DNA of 64,000 nucleotides from Lacihabitans soyangensis (GCF_024343775.1 NZ_RJUF01000019.1:1-64000); one strand, 5' to 3'. Shown: positions 26,674 through 36,126, numbered from the stretch's first letter. The notes: generated by a model not told the origin, from the letters alone. Program-made: numbers and translations.

Positions 26674-28806
26674 ATGTCATTACTAAAAAATAAAACATTG
26701 GGTTTTATTGCTAGCTTGGTAATATCGACCACGGCCTGGGGGCAAACCATACCACCAAAGCCGAATATCTGCACCACACCACCTGTAGGCTATTTACTGG
26801 GAGGAGAATCCTCTCTTAGCCCACCTATTTCGTGTGTTTCATTTGGAGCAGATAGCTTAGCAATAGTTAAGATTACAAATAAAAATGATGCGAACACAGG
26901 TATTTTTGTGGACAATCCGATTTTCTATTTCAGCATAAACAATAACTTTAATATAGCTACAGCTACGAATGGTATTGTGGGCGTGGCCAACTCTGCCTCA
27001 AAAAATTTACCTGCAGGCTATCACTGGATTTTGATGAAGGGAGAGAAAAATGGACAGAAATATTTACATTGCACCGTCCAAGAGGTTCTGAGGACTCAAA
27101 TACCAACCGTCACGGCCACGGCTTGTACGGGCAATACGGTTACTCTTAATATACCGAAAACACCAGAAAACCAACACAATAGATATATAATTGACTGGGG
27201 AAACGGAACGACCGACATTATTAATATTAGTGGCTCTCCACTTCCACAAGTTAGAAATAAAACCTACCCAAGTACACCAGATGCTGTTAAAATTCGTGGA
27301 GTTTACATCAGAAATGGCGTGGAAGTTTGCCCAACAAACTTTACCTCTATTACCACTAATGGCGACAAAAACACTTTGCTTCACACATTGGAAGGTGAAA
27401 ATGGAGGTAAAGAAGTAAAACTGAAATTTGCTGGTGCTTTGCCGGGGGAGATATATGATGTCATGGCTGCAGTTGACAATGGAGCCGCACTCACCAATTG
27501 GACGAAACTTGCAGATGGCATCAACGGTGCCGCTACAATCACTGGTTTAGATCCCAATGCCAAATACTGTTTCAAACTAAGAAGCAAAAACTCTTGTGGT
27601 TTGGATGTTTTTTCAATGAATACCTTATGTACTGTAAACCTGAAAGCAACCATAAAATCAAGCAGTAGTGCGGAAATGAAATGGAACTTACCGACAGAGC
27701 CAAATAGCATACCGACTAGGCTAAATTTAGAGAAAGATGTTGTAGGTTGCACAAACTGTAAAAACAGCATACCATTTACAAGCCAAATAACCACTAGCTA
27801 TACAGATGGTACTTTAGATTGTTCTAAAAAATATCTTTATCGTGTGGCTTATAGATACGCTTCAGTAACCTTTGGTGGAACACCGTACCAAATCAATATC
27901 AGTTCACCACAGATAACCGTGGACTTAAAATCTAATGCTACCTCTGCAAAACCAGAATACCTAGTTTCGGTAGGTTTTGACCCTAACGATGATACACGAA
28001 TAAGAGTCAACATCGTGACAGACGCTACAACCAGTGTTCAAAACAACTACATTTTCTATAGAGCAGAAAACGACAGTCAGAATTTTGAAAAGCTTGGTCT
28101 TAGAAATACCAACGTTTTTGACGATGTAGCTATTTCATCAGAGGTAAAATCGTATTGTTACAAATACCAAGTGGAAGATAAATGTGGAGTAATGTCCGAA
28201 CTTTCAGACCCATTTTGTACAATTATGCTGAATTCCAAAAGCTTAGGCATGCTCAACTGGACACCTTACCTGATTCCACCAGAAATTTATACCAGTGCCT
28301 CACCAGTTGACTATAGTTTGGAATACTTTGACGAAGACAAGAACTCCTTTGTTCCACTCAATGCAACTGACAAATTGGAACAGTCGGTACAGACTCTACT
28401 CGAATCATCCAGTCAGTCTGAGGTAAAATTCAGAGTAATGGGAAGACAATACGTTGATACTGATATATTTACAAATCAGTTCATTAACTCTTACTCTAAC
28501 CCTTTTATACTGAAAGTACCCCCAGGTTTGTATGTTCCCTCAGCATTTACTCCAGACGGACAAGGGCCTACAGAATCTGAAACTTTCAAGGTCATGGGTA
28601 AATTTATTAGTTCAGGAAGTTTTAAAGTTTTTGACAGATGGGGAGGAACAATATTTGAAGCAAATAACCTGGCTGAGGCATGGGACGGCACAGAGAGTAA
28701 TGGTGTAAAACCAGCCCCACCAGGCACTTATGCCTATACCATAATTGCCACAAGTGACACAGGGCAAACTTTCCGCAAAACAGGCTCAGTACTTTTGCTA
28801 AGATAA
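26674..28806 (+). CDS. Secreted protein with fibronectin III-like repeats and T9SS/gliding-type C-terminal domain
   Basis: 710 residues from ATG 26674, chosen because it gives a clean signal peptide (MSLLKNKTLGFIASLVISTT, cleaved near AWGQ); an upstream TTG at 26644 only adds an untypical extension. Several Ig/fibronectin III-like segments with paired Cys fill the centre. The last ~85 residues are the gliding-motility-associated C-terminal domain: VPSAFTPDGQGP, FKVFDRWGGTIFEA, AWDGTESNGV, PPGTYAYTI. This type-B signal is recognised by the type IX system encoded 5 kb downstream, so it should be exported and held at the cell surface. Its partner and ligand are unknown. Confidence 0.88.
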   Translation: MSLLKNKTLGFIASLVISTTAWGQTIPPKPNICTTPPVGYLLGGESSLSPPISCVSFGADSLAIVKITNKNDANTGIFVDNPIFYFSINNNFNIATATNGIVGVANSASKNLPAGYHWILMKGEKNGQKYLHCTVQEVLRTQIPTVTATACTGNTVTLNIPKTPENQHNRYIIDWGNGTTDIINISGSPLPQVRNKTYPSTPDAVKIRGVYIRNGVEVCPTNFTSITTNGDKNTLLHTLEGENGGKEVKLKFAGALPGEIYDVMAAVDNGAALTNWTKLADGINGAATITGLDPNAKYCFKLRSKNSCGLDVFSMNTLCTVNLKATIKSSSSAEMKWNLPTEPNSIPTRLNLEKDVVGCTNCKNSIPFTSQITTSYTDGTLDCSKKYLYRVAYRYASVTFGGTPYQINISSPQITVDLKSNATSAKPEYLVSVGFDPNDDTRIRVNIVTDATTSVQNNYIFYRAENDSQNFEKLGLRNTNVFDDVAISSEVKSYCYKYQVEDKCGVMSELSDPFCTIMLNSKSLGMLNWTPYLIPPEIYTSASPVDYSLEYFDEDKNSFVPLNATDKLEQSVQTLLESSSQSEVKFRVMGRQYVDTDIFTNQFINSYSNPFILKVPPGLYVPSAFTPDGQGPTESETFKVMGKFISSGSFKVFDRWGGTIFEANNLAEAWDGTESNGVKPAPPGTYAYTIIATSDTGQTFRKTGSVLLLR

Positions 28807-28830
28807 GTTAAATTGATAAAATACAAACAT

Positions 28831-28856
28831 AAAAAAAGGCCTTTCGGCCTTTTTTT
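28831..28856. terminator. Bidirectional rho-independent terminator
   Basis: AAAAAAAGGCC-TTTC-GGCCTTTTTTT between convergent genes, GC core of four pairs flanked by seven A and T on each side. It overlaps the stop codon of the AAA+ ATPase gene on the minus strand. Confidence 0.9.
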
Positions 28857-30312
28857 ATTCATAATCTTCTTTACTTAACATACTGTCTAGCAAATCGTTA
28901 AACTTAACACCTTCATCGAGTGGTTGCTTTGATATGAGTGAATACTCCGCCATACCATGCAACACAAACTCCATCAGAAAATCCTTTTGATCTGAACTTT
29001 CATTTGGGAAAAATCTTTCAACCAATTCTTCTAAACCATCCACTTGTTTTAAACCTGATTTATAAACTTTTTGACTTTCATCAGACAAGAAAGTTAAAGA
29101 ATTACCATTTCCAAACCACTCAACTATCTTCTTATAGTCTGGGCTTTTCCTTTTTTCTGGGTTTGGAAAATATGCAATAAACTCCGAACGAATGGCTTTA
29201 CCAATAAGATTGTGTGCAACAAAAACTGGCCCCTCCAACTCCCCTTCGTAAACTAATTCAATTTTGCCATTGATGGCAGATATGGCACCATAAATATCAG
29301 AAACTCTCAAAGTCGGCTTTTTATCACCGTTTTTTAAGGCTCGCAACTCAGCCGAAGAAAGTAAGTTTTCAAATGCAGAAATAGTCATACGAGCCGAAAC
29401 ACCAGACTTAGCATCAACAAATTCACTATTTCGAGCCTCAATAGCCACCTTTTCAATCAAGTTTTGAAGAATATCATTTACAAAAATCTTACTCTGACCA
29501 TCTTTTCTTTTGGCTTCTTGTTGTGTGATTTTCTTGCCAATTTCTATACTTTTAGGATAATGTGTAATTATCTGTGAATCAATCCTATCCTTTAATGGGG
29601 TTACTATACTACCTCTATTGGTGTAGTCCTCAGGATTGGCTGTAAACACAAACTGAATGTCTAAAGGTAGCCAAAGTTTAAATCCACGAATCTGCACGTC
29701 TTCTTCTTGCAAAATATTAAACAAAGCCACCTGAATTCTAGCTTGTAAATCAGGCAATTCGTTGATCACAAATATGCATCTGTTGGACCTTGGTATCAGT
29801 CCAAAATGAATAACTCGCTCATCAGAATATGGAAGTTTTAGAGTTGCCGCCTTTATAGGATCCACGTCGCCAATCAAATCCGCAACAGAAACGTCAGGTG
29901 TAGCCAGCTTTTCTGAATAACGATCCGCCCTTGAAAGCCAAGCAATCGGAGTATTATCTCCAAGAGTTTTAACTTGATCTCTTCCAAATCTTGAAACGGG
30001 CATCATTGGATCATCATTGAGCTCGCTTCCTTCAATTATAGGCACATATTCGTCCAAGAGATGGGTAAATAATCTGGCAATTCGCGTTTTGGCCTGACCA
30101 CGCAATCCCAATAAATTGATGTTGTGCATAGACAATATAGCTTTCTCAATCTCAGGAATTACCGTATTTTCATAACCCCAAATACCCTCAAAAATATTCT
30201 CTTTGTTTTTTAGTTTTTCTACTAAGTTGTCCCTCAGTTCTTGCTTGATAGATTTAGAATGATAGCCGTATTTTTTTAATTCTCCAAGTGTTTTGATTTC
30301 TAAAAGATTCAT
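28855..30312 (-). CDS. MoxR/ChlI-like AAA+ ATPase
   Basis: 485 residues. An AAA+ ATPase of the helix-2-insert (MoxR/magnesium chelatase I) type: P-loop GLRGQAKT at 69-76, Walker B-like CIFVINEL with Asn-Glu instead of Asp-Glu, sensor 1 FVFTANPEDYTNRG and an Arg-rich lid. Many such ATPases act with a von Willebrand A protein as a chaperone pair; here the gene is followed by a convergent gene and no VWA gene is nearby on either side. No cobalt or magnesium chelatase H/D subunit is in the window, so a chelatase role is not supported. ATP use is likely since Lys75 and Glu of Walker B remain. Confidence 0.8.
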   Translation of the reverse strand: MNLLEIKTLGELKKYGYHSKSIKQELRDNLVEKLKNKENIFEGIWGYENTVIPEIEKAILSMHNINLLGLRGQAKTRIARLFTHLLDEYVPIIEGSELNDDPMMPVSRFGRDQVKTLGDNTPIAWLSRADRYSEKLATPDVSVADLIGDVDPIKAATLKLPYSDERVIHFGLIPRSNRCIFVINELPDLQARIQVALFNILQEEDVQIRGFKLWLPLDIQFVFTANPEDYTNRGSIVTPLKDRIDSQIITHYPKSIEIGKKITQQEAKRKDGQSKIFVNDILQNLIEKVAIEARNSEFVDAKSGVSARMTISAFENLLSSAELRALKNGDKKPTLRVSDIYGAISAINGKIELVYEGELEGPVFVAHNLIGKAIRSEFIAYFPNPEKRKSPDYKKIVEWFGNGNSLTFLSDESQKVYKSGLKQVDGLEELVERFFPNESSDQKDFLMEFVLHGMAEYSLISKQPLDEGVKFNDLLDSMLSKEDYE

Positions 30313-30360
30313 TTTTTGAAAGGTATATTTATTTTATTAACCCAAAAACAAAACAAAAGG

Positions 30361-30385
30361 TTTGCATGAAAGGATTCTATGCAAA
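30361..30385. repeat. Inverted repeat TTTGCAT / ATGCAAA between divergent genes
   Basis: TTTGCAT at 30361-30367 and ATGCAAA at 30379-30385, in the 123-bp gap between the divergently transcribed AAA+ gene and mgsA. It could be a regulator site. Confidence 0.35.
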
Positions 30386-30411
30386 TAAGGAGAAATGTGT
30401 TTTTTTAAATT

Positions 30412-30419
30412 TATATTTG
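30412..30419 (+). promoter_or_regulatory. Candidate -7 box for mgsA
   Basis: TATATTTG, an exact TAnnTTTG match 16 bp before the mgsA start; no clear -33 motif, giving a very short leader. Confidence 0.35.
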
Positions 30420-30435
30420 GCAAATTTTAGAAACT

Positions 30436-30885
30436 ATGAACATTACCTTAGAAGAACGCAAAAGAGTGGCACTTATAGCCCATGACAATAAAAAAGCCGA
30501 AATAGTAGAATGGGCAAAATATAACAAAGCAACTCTACGTAAACACCAACTTTTTGCAACAGGTACCACCGGCAGACTGATAGAAGAAGAACTCGATGTC
30601 CATGTAACAAAGCTTTTGAGTGGACCATTGGGCGGTGATCAACAAATTGGAGCATTGATAGCCGAACAAAAAATTGACATACTTATTTTTTTCTGGGATC
30701 CGATGTCAGCACAACCGCATGACCCCGACATAAAGGCTTTGATTAGACTGGGAGTGGTGTGGAACATCCCCATAGCATGTGACCGATCCACCGCTGATTT
30801 CTTACTTACCTCCCCGCTTTTTCACCAAAAATATGACATAAAACTACCCGATTACAGCAGTTATATCAAAAGAAAAGATTTTTAA
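30436..30885 (+). CDS. mgsA: Methylglyoxal synthase
   Basis: 149 residues, the usual length. It converts dihydroxyacetone phosphate to methylglyoxal and phosphate, a bypass of lower glycolysis. Family residues are all visible: HDNKK at 16-20, the phosphate-binding ATGTTGRL (41-48), the catalytic Asp in GPLGGDQQIG (D68), FFWDPM (D88) and HDPD at 95-98. The gene precedes DUF4271 and hemD on the same strand, but a second -7-like box (TATTTTTG, 30902-30909) separates them, so co-transcription is uncertain. Confidence 0.95.
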   Translation: MNITLEERKRVALIAHDNKKAEIVEWAKYNKATLRKHQLFATGTTGRLIEEELDVHVTKLLSGPLGGDQQIGALIAEQKIDILIFFWDPMSAQPHDPDIKALIRLGVVWNIPIACDRSTADFLLTSPLFHQKYDIKLPDYSSYIKRKDF

Positions 30886-30919
30886 AATCAATCATAATTG
30901 GTATTTTTGCAAAAAAATT

Positions 30920-32086
30920 GTGGGCTTGAGATACTTATTTTTGTTATTAATTTCATTTGTTTTTTTTCCAACGATTGCTGCATTACCAAGTGGCCCAGAG
31001 AATAAATACAATATTGTCTACAATTTTGAAAAAGATTGGACTGAATACGACCAAGACCTTAAAGTATATACCCCATACATCGCAAAAAACAACAACGATT
31101 CGAAAGTTTTTTCCCTGAAAATTAATTTAAACGATTACCCAGGTGGTTATTTGGTAATCAAAACTCCAAAGAAAGGCAATTTTCTTTTTTTTGACAACCA
31201 TCTCAAAAGGACCCTTCCCGACAACAAGTGGGTAGTTTATAGCATAAGGCAGCTCATACAAGAAATTAACAGAGGAGAGACAGTCCTGAGTATATTTGGC
31301 TCAAACTTACCAGAGGAGAATACCGTATTCATCGGCTTCCCAGCTGCCAAAACCACTGAGGTTATCACCAAAGCCAAAAGCAGCTTTCTAAACCTCATAC
31401 CCAGATCTACCGAGCACATGAGTAGCAGTTTGGTATTTGTCTTCTTTATCAATGTTATAATGCTGAGTTTTATAGCAACCAACTATACAAAGGCATTTAA
31501 AAAATATTATAGTTTCAAAGACCTTACGGCATTTATACCCAAAGAAAACTCTTTCTTGGTCAATAAACCGATGGACCGCCCCAATATGATGTTCATCATT
31601 ATGGTCAGCCTTATTTCGGGTTTTATTGTGATGCTTTCTCATTCCAATGGCCTCAACCTTTTCGAGGAAAATTTCTTTTTTCAAAGTGGTAACACCTTCG
31701 GAATTCTCACCACAAATTTTTTCAAGGTTTGCTTGTTATTTTTTATTTCGTACATCGTCAAATACTTTTATATTAACCTCATAGCCAAGCTATTCAATAT
31801 TCGAAAAATAGTTGACATCCACTATTTTAAAATAATACAAACCACTATTTATTATTTCACACTAGTTCTTATTTTGCTTCTTATAGGATACAATACCCAC
31901 CTAAACCTTAATTTAGAGTTCAAATATTTATTCACATCGATATTGATTGTTTTCTATTTTTTGAGAACAGTTCTTATCTATTTTACCATAAATAGAACCG
32001 GAAATATCAAAACTCTTTACTTAATTTCCTATCTTTGCATCGTGGAAGTGTTTCCCATCGTATTAGGTATCAGAATATTATTATAA
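30920..32086 (+). CDS. DUF4271 membrane protein
   Basis: 388 residues of a Bacteroidota-specific membrane family. A hydrophobic N-terminus (residues 4-22) serves as signal; a soluble region follows to about 165; then six or seven membrane helices (about 170-190, 225-245, 265-290, 310-335, 345-365, 370-388). The gene stands directly before a HemD-like gene, the usual neighbour of this family. No enzyme motif is visible and the function is unknown. The start is GTG 30920; the short distance from the TATTTTTG box (11 bp) would make the mRNA nearly leaderless, so a later start is possible. Confidence 0.8.
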   Translation: MGLRYLFLLLISFVFFPTIAALPSGPENKYNIVYNFEKDWTEYDQDLKVYTPYIAKNNNDSKVFSLKINLNDYPGGYLVIKTPKKGNFLFFDNHLKRTLPDNKWVVYSIRQLIQEINRGETVLSIFGSNLPEENTVFIGFPAAKTTEVITKAKSSFLNLIPRSTEHMSSSLVFVFFINVIMLSFIATNYTKAFKKYYSFKDLTAFIPKENSFLVNKPMDRPNMMFIIMVSLISGFIVMLSHSNGLNLFEENFFFQSGNTFGILTTNFFKVCLLFFISYIVKYFYINLIAKLFNIRKIVDIHYFKIIQTTIYYFTLVLILLLIGYNTHLNLNLEFKYLFTSILIVFYFLRTVLIYFTINRTGNIKTLYLISYLCIVEVFPIVLGIRILL

Positions 32087-32156
32087 AAACCAAAAGACAC
32101 CTAAAATCGAAGAATTAGGTAAATAAGACCCAAGATTAATTCAAATTTTTTTCTGC

Positions 32157-32942
32157 ATGAGTGAGATGACAGATATTCAAAAAGAAAGTAGGCTAAAAAA
32201 AGTTGAAAGCATATTAATTACCCTAGAAAATCCAGGTGAAAAATCTCTAACTTACACAGATCTGACTAAAGTCTATAACCTCAAGGTGGATTTCAGGAAC
32301 TTCATAGACGTCAAAAAATCAGATCATCGTGACTTTAGAAAGCAAAAAATCGATATTTTAGCCCATACGGCCATCGTCTTTACAAGCAGGCACGCAGTAG
32401 ATCATTTTTTCAAAATCTGTGAAGAAATGAGAATTGAGGTTCCAATAGAAATGAAATATTTCTGCGTTACAGAGCAAACAGCCAATTATTTACAGAAATA
32501 TATCACCATCCGTAAACGTAAGATTTTTTCTGGCAACAAAACGGCAGCTGATTTAGAACCTTTTTTTGTTAAACACAAAAACGAAAAATATCTTTTCCCT
32601 TGCTCAAACATCAGAAACAACTCCGTTCCAGATATTTTAAAAAAGCATGGCATAGCACTTACAGAAGCCATTATGTATGAAACCGTACCTGCTGACTTGT
32701 CAGATCTAACGGAGGTTTTTTATGATATCATTTGCTTTTTTAGTCCTTCTGGAGTTCACTCATTGGTACATAATTTCCCTGATTGGAAACAAAACAATAC
32801 CCGTTTGGCGGCATTCGGCCCAACCACGGCAAAGGCAATTAGAGACCTTGGTCTTATACTTGATATAGAAGCACCACTACCAAATGCCCCGTCTATGGTG
32901 GGTGCTTTGGAGCTTTATATCAAAAAAGCCAACAATTTGTAA
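32157..32942 (+). CDS. hemD: Uroporphyrinogen-III synthase (HemD)
   Basis: 261 residues with the two-domain HemD fold, which closes hydroxymethylbilane to uroporphyrinogen III in haem synthesis. Recognisable segments are HTAIVFTSRHAVDHFF (residues 72-87), YFCVTEQTANYLQKY (100-114), LFPCSNIRNN and the C-terminal CFFSPSGVHSLV and AFGPTTAKAIRDLG. HemD sequences diverge strongly, but these motifs and the DUF4271 neighbour fix the call. Other hem genes are not in the window. A TATCTTTG box at 32030-32037 inside the upstream gene may be a promoter. Confidence 0.85.
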   Translation: MSEMTDIQKESRLKKVESILITLENPGEKSLTYTDLTKVYNLKVDFRNFIDVKKSDHRDFRKQKIDILAHTAIVFTSRHAVDHFFKICEEMRIEVPIEMKYFCVTEQTANYLQKYITIRKRKIFSGNKTAADLEPFFVKHKNEKYLFPCSNIRNNSVPDILKKHGIALTEAIMYETVPADLSDLTEVFYDIICFFSPSGVHSLVHNFPDWKQNNTRLAAFGPTTAKAIRDLGLILDIEAPLPNAPSMVGALELYIKKANNL

Positions 32943-33021
32943 TAAAAAGAACCTGATTAGAAAATATTTCATTTAATTGGAGGTTAATAATCAGGGAATA
33001 GTTTTTTCCGAATATAAAAGA

Positions 33022-33972
33022 ATGATTAAAAAGTATTTATACCTATTGCTTTTTATATCGTATTGTCAGGCTGGGTTTGGTCAAAACATACCGCAGTTTA
33101 CACAATACGTGTTTAATCAATTTTATATAAACCCAGCCTCTGCTGGTACTTCTAACCGTACGCAAGTTCAAGCCACACTTCGATCACAATATCTAGGCTA
33201 TGTGGCAGATTTTGACCAAGGCGGTAGCAATATGGCATCTGTTTTTTCTGCTGACATGCCATTTACAAAAGGTAAAGGTGGATTGGGAGTGTATTTTTCG
33301 AACAACCAGTTTTCCAAAATCCAATCAAAGTCAGAGTTCCAGCTGGCCTATTCTTATCACAAAAGAATAAACAGTAATATAATTGGCGTAGGTATCAGTG
33401 TTGGCACCAACAATCTGAAGCTTCAAGGAGAGAACTACAGACCTCGCGACGAAGAAGACCCCCTAATACCCAATACAACCATTAATTCATTTTCTCCGAA
33501 TATAAACACAGGTATTTATCTTTTCAATCCGAGTTATCAACTAGGCTTATCCGTTAAAAATTTACTTGAACCCGGTTATAAACTAAATGACGTTTCGGGA
33601 GTTTATAAAGATAAAAGAGCTTATTATTTAACTGGAAAGTACGACTTTGGTGTTACTTACACCCTTGATATAAGTCCTACTTTCATTGTAAAAACAGACT
33701 TACAGACTATTTCAACCGAATTGGGAGCCATAGCCACCTATAATCAGCAATATTGGGCGGGTTTAAACTATAGATGGCAAGATGCGGCATCTGTATTAAT
33801 TGGTGGAAATTTCCTTAGAAATACGGTAAAAGTGGGTTACGCAATAGATATTGTAAACTTTGGCACCTTGGCGAAATCGAATACATCTCATGAAGTTTTC
33901 CTGAGATATTCATTTGCTGCACTTAAAATGGGTAAAAAATCTATTATTAAAACACCTCGTTACAATATATGA
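33022..33972 (+). CDS. PorP/SprF-family type IX secretion outer-membrane protein
   Basis: 316 residues from ATG 33022 (MIKKYLYLLLFISYCQAGFG is the signal peptide); an upstream TTG at 32977 only adds 15 residues ahead of it. The mature protein starts NIPQFTQYVFNQFYINPASAG, the hallmark of PorP/SprF proteins, and continues as an outer-membrane beta-barrel ending RYSFAALKMGK. It is thought to act as the OM receptor that anchors particular T9SS cargo, and here it directly precedes gldKLMN, the normal order for the core locus. Confidence 0.92.
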   Translation: MIKKYLYLLLFISYCQAGFGQNIPQFTQYVFNQFYINPASAGTSNRTQVQATLRSQYLGYVADFDQGGSNMASVFSADMPFTKGKGGLGVYFSNNQFSKIQSKSEFQLAYSYHKRINSNIIGVGISVGTNNLKLQGENYRPRDEEDPLIPNTTINSFSPNINTGIYLFNPSYQLGLSVKNLLEPGYKLNDVSGVYKDKRAYYLTGKYDFGVTYTLDISPTFIVKTDLQTISTELGAIATYNQQYWAGLNYRWQDAASVLIGGNFLRNTVKVGYAIDIVNFGTLAKSNTSHEVFLRYSFAALKMGKKSIIKTPRYNI

Positions 33973-33976
33973 TTAA

Positions 33977-33993
33977 ACGGCACAGTTTTTGTA
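33977..33993 (+). promoter_or_regulatory. Sigma-54-like element, distal site before gldK
   Basis: ACGGCACAGTTTTTGTA: GG at 33979-33980 and GT (for GC) at 33991-33992, 12 bp apart; GGCACAG and TTTG are shared with the element before the MG2-domain gene. It lies five bases after the porP/sprF stop. Confidence 0.4.
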
Positions 33994-34044
33994 AGAATTA
34001 GTTTTGAAACAATAAGAAAGATTGACCACAATAGCCCATATAGC

Positions 34045-34061
34045 TTGGCATGATTTCTGCA
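34045..34061 (+). promoter_or_regulatory. Sigma-54-like -24/-12 element, proximal site before gldK
   Basis: TTGGCATGATTTCTGCA, against the RpoN consensus TTGGCACG-N4-TTGCA: GG at 34047-34048, GC at 34059-34060, only two mismatches in the conserved positions. The predicted start is about 100 bp before the gldK ATG. Confidence 0.5.
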
Positions 34062-34174
34062 AATACTTTTTCCAGTAGCTTTTTAATTGTTTTTAGAAGA
34101 TACAATAAAGAGTAAAAAATATACGTTTTCGCTTTTAGAATTTAAGAATTAAATTAATCATCTTGTTTTCGATT

Positions 34175-35266
34175 ATGAACAAGCAATTTTCAAACATTTT
34201 AGTAAAAGCCTTATTAATTATGGCTCCTGTTGTTTTCCTTCAAAGCTGCGGCTTTTTTAATAAAACAATGGACAAAGTAGGATTGGGCAAAAAGAAAGGA
34301 GGCGGAGATGCGGCTGATCCATTAGACGGAATCCGAAATGGTGAGATTATTGCCACGGCTAGAAAAGGCTACAAGCAAACTGCACCTAACGGCATGGTCT
34401 TGATTCCCTCAGGTTCGTTTACCATGGGCCAGACAGACGAGGATATCATGTCTGCCAGAATAACGCTCAACAAAAGAATCACTATATCTCCGTTTTATAT
34501 GGATGATACAGAGATTTCTAACCACGAATACAGAATGTTTGTCAATTCAATAATGGCCGACTCAATCTCAGTTTTAGGGGAAGAGTTTATTATGACCAAG
34601 TTGTATCCTGACACCACAGTTTGGAAAAAAGACTTCACTTATCATAATGGTGACCAGTTGACAGAAAACTATTATGGTAATCCAGCCTTCGACATGTACC
34701 CTGTAGTAGGTGTAAGCTGGGATGCAGCACAATATTTTGCAAAGTGGAGAACACAATTATACAACAATTATAGAGCAGAAAACGACCAATTCAAATCTCC
34801 AAGGTTCCGTTTGCCTTCTGAAGCTGAATGGGAATGGGCAGCCAAAGGAGGAAAAGACGGTGCTAAATACCCTTGGGGTAACCCATACGTAGCCAATGGA
34901 AAGGGATGTTATTTGGCTAACTTTAAGCCATATAGAGGTAACTATCAAAAAGATGGGTATCAATATACCGCTCCTATCAATGCCTTCAACGTAAACGACT
35001 ACGGCCTTTACAACATGGCCGGAAATGTGGCAGAATGGACGCAAGATGCTTTCTCTGACTCTTATATGCCAGTGACCTGGGACTTAAACCCTTCTTATGA
35101 CAAAGATGACGAGCCAAGAAAAGTGGTAAAAGGCGGATCTTGGAAAGATGTAGCTTACTTCCTCGAAACGGGTACAACCACATTCGAATATCGCACAGCA
35201 ACAAGATCATACATTGGTTTTAGATGTGTAATGGATAGACTAGGATCTATACCAGGAAGAGAATAA
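34175..35266 (+). CDS. gldK: GldK, T9SS lipoprotein with FGE-sulfatase-like domain
   Basis: 363 residues from ATG 34175; the TTG at 34163 was not used. A lipoprotein signal ends LQSC (Cys25). The body is a formylglycine-generating-enzyme (SUMF1)-type fold: GMVLIPSGSFTMGQ, DDTEISNHEYRMFV, PVVGVSWDAAQYFAKWR, RLPSEAEWEWAAKGG, YGLYNMAGNVAEWTQD, KVVKGGSWKDVAYF, RSYIGFRCV. In the type IX system GldK (PorK) forms the periplasmic ring with GldN. The order gldK-L-M-N separates it from the related GldJ. It is likely a structural, not catalytic, domain. Confidence 0.95.
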   Translation: MNKQFSNILVKALLIMAPVVFLQSCGFFNKTMDKVGLGKKKGGGDAADPLDGIRNGEIIATARKGYKQTAPNGMVLIPSGSFTMGQTDEDIMSARITLNKRITISPFYMDDTEISNHEYRMFVNSIMADSISVLGEEFIMTKLYPDTTVWKKDFTYHNGDQLTENYYGNPAFDMYPVVGVSWDAAQYFAKWRTQLYNNYRAENDQFKSPRFRLPSEAEWEWAAKGGKDGAKYPWGNPYVANGKGCYLANFKPYRGNYQKDGYQYTAPINAFNVNDYGLYNMAGNVAEWTQDAFSDSYMPVTWDLNPSYDKDDEPRKVVKGGSWKDVAYFLETGTTTFEYRTATRSYIGFRCVMDRLGSIPGRE

Positions 35267-35313
35267 GATTAAATAAACTATAAAATAATAAAACAAAAAT
35301 TAAAGTATAAATC

Positions 35314-36126
35314 ATGGCAGCAAGTAGTGGTCCGAGTGCATTTTGGGACAAGTATATTCCTTTCTTTTATAGTATCGGTGCAGCAATCGTAATTTTAGGT
35401 GCAATGGGTAAAATCATGCACTACGACTGGGCTGGCTGGATGCTTCCGATTGGATTAGGAACTGAGGTTGTAATATTTGTAATTTATGCACTACAGTCTT
35501 TCCTAAGACCAACGGTAGAGTACCAATGGGAAAAAGTTTATCCTGAACTTTCAACAGAATTTAAAGGTGAATTACCAACTCGCTCTACTTCAGCAGCTCC
35601 TGCTGGTTTGGGCCTAACAGCCAAAATGGACGATATGTTGGCCAATGCAAAGATCACTCCAGATATTTTTGATGGTTTGAAAAGTAGCTTCCAAAATTTA
35701 TCGAACTCTGTTTCAAACATGGGAGAAATAGCTTCTGCCACTGTAGCTACCAACGAGTTTTCTTCCAAAGTAAAAGATGCTTCATCTAAAATTGGTGATT
35801 TAAGCACATCTTTGGGGCAAACTGTAAACTCTATAGCGAGCATGGGAGACGCCAGTAGAGATGCCCAAGAGTATAAAACTCAATTTCAGAAAATTGCTCA
35901 AAATTTGGGAGCTCTAAATGCCGTATACGAAATCGAACTTCAAGATACCAACAGACATTTGAAGTCAATGAACTCTTTCTATGGAAATCTTTCAACTGCG
36001 ATGTCAGACATGCAAGAAGCTTCAAAGGATACGCAACAGTTTAAGGCTGAATTAAATAAACTTACCAATAACTTGGCTTCTTTGAACAACGTATATGGTA
36101 GCATGTTGTCAGCAATGAAACAATAA
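35314..36126 (+). CDS. gldL: GldL, T9SS inner-membrane motor protein
   Basis: 270 residues. Two N-terminal membrane helices (about 15-35 and 41-62), with the conserved KIMHYDWAGWMLPIG turn between them and the membrane-buried acidic residue in GTEVVIFVIYALQS, then a long cytoplasmic helical region with heptad-like repeats (residues 100-270). GldL (PorL) forms a pentamer around a GldM dimer and turns proton flow into rotation that drives secretion and gliding. It lies 47 bp after gldK and 50 bp before gldM, consistent with one operon. Confidence 0.96.
   Translation: MAASSGPSAFWDKYIPFFYSIGAAIVILGAMGKIMHYDWAGWMLPIGLGTEVVIFVIYALQSFLRPTVEYQWEKVYPELSTEFKGELPTRSTSAAPAGLGLTAKMDDMLANAKITPDIFDGLKSSFQNLSNSVSNMGEIASATVATNEFSSKVKDASSKIGDLSTSLGQTVNSIASMGDASRDAQEYKTQFQKIAQNLGALNAVYEIELQDTNRHLKSMNSFYGNLSTAMSDMQEASKDTQQFKAELNKLTNNLASLNNVYGSMLSAMKQ

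Noticed and set aside
28855-30312. Magnesium chelatase subunit I for chlorophyll synthesis
   Set aside because: No H or D subunit or other pigment gene nearby; similarity is at the level of the AAA+ clade.
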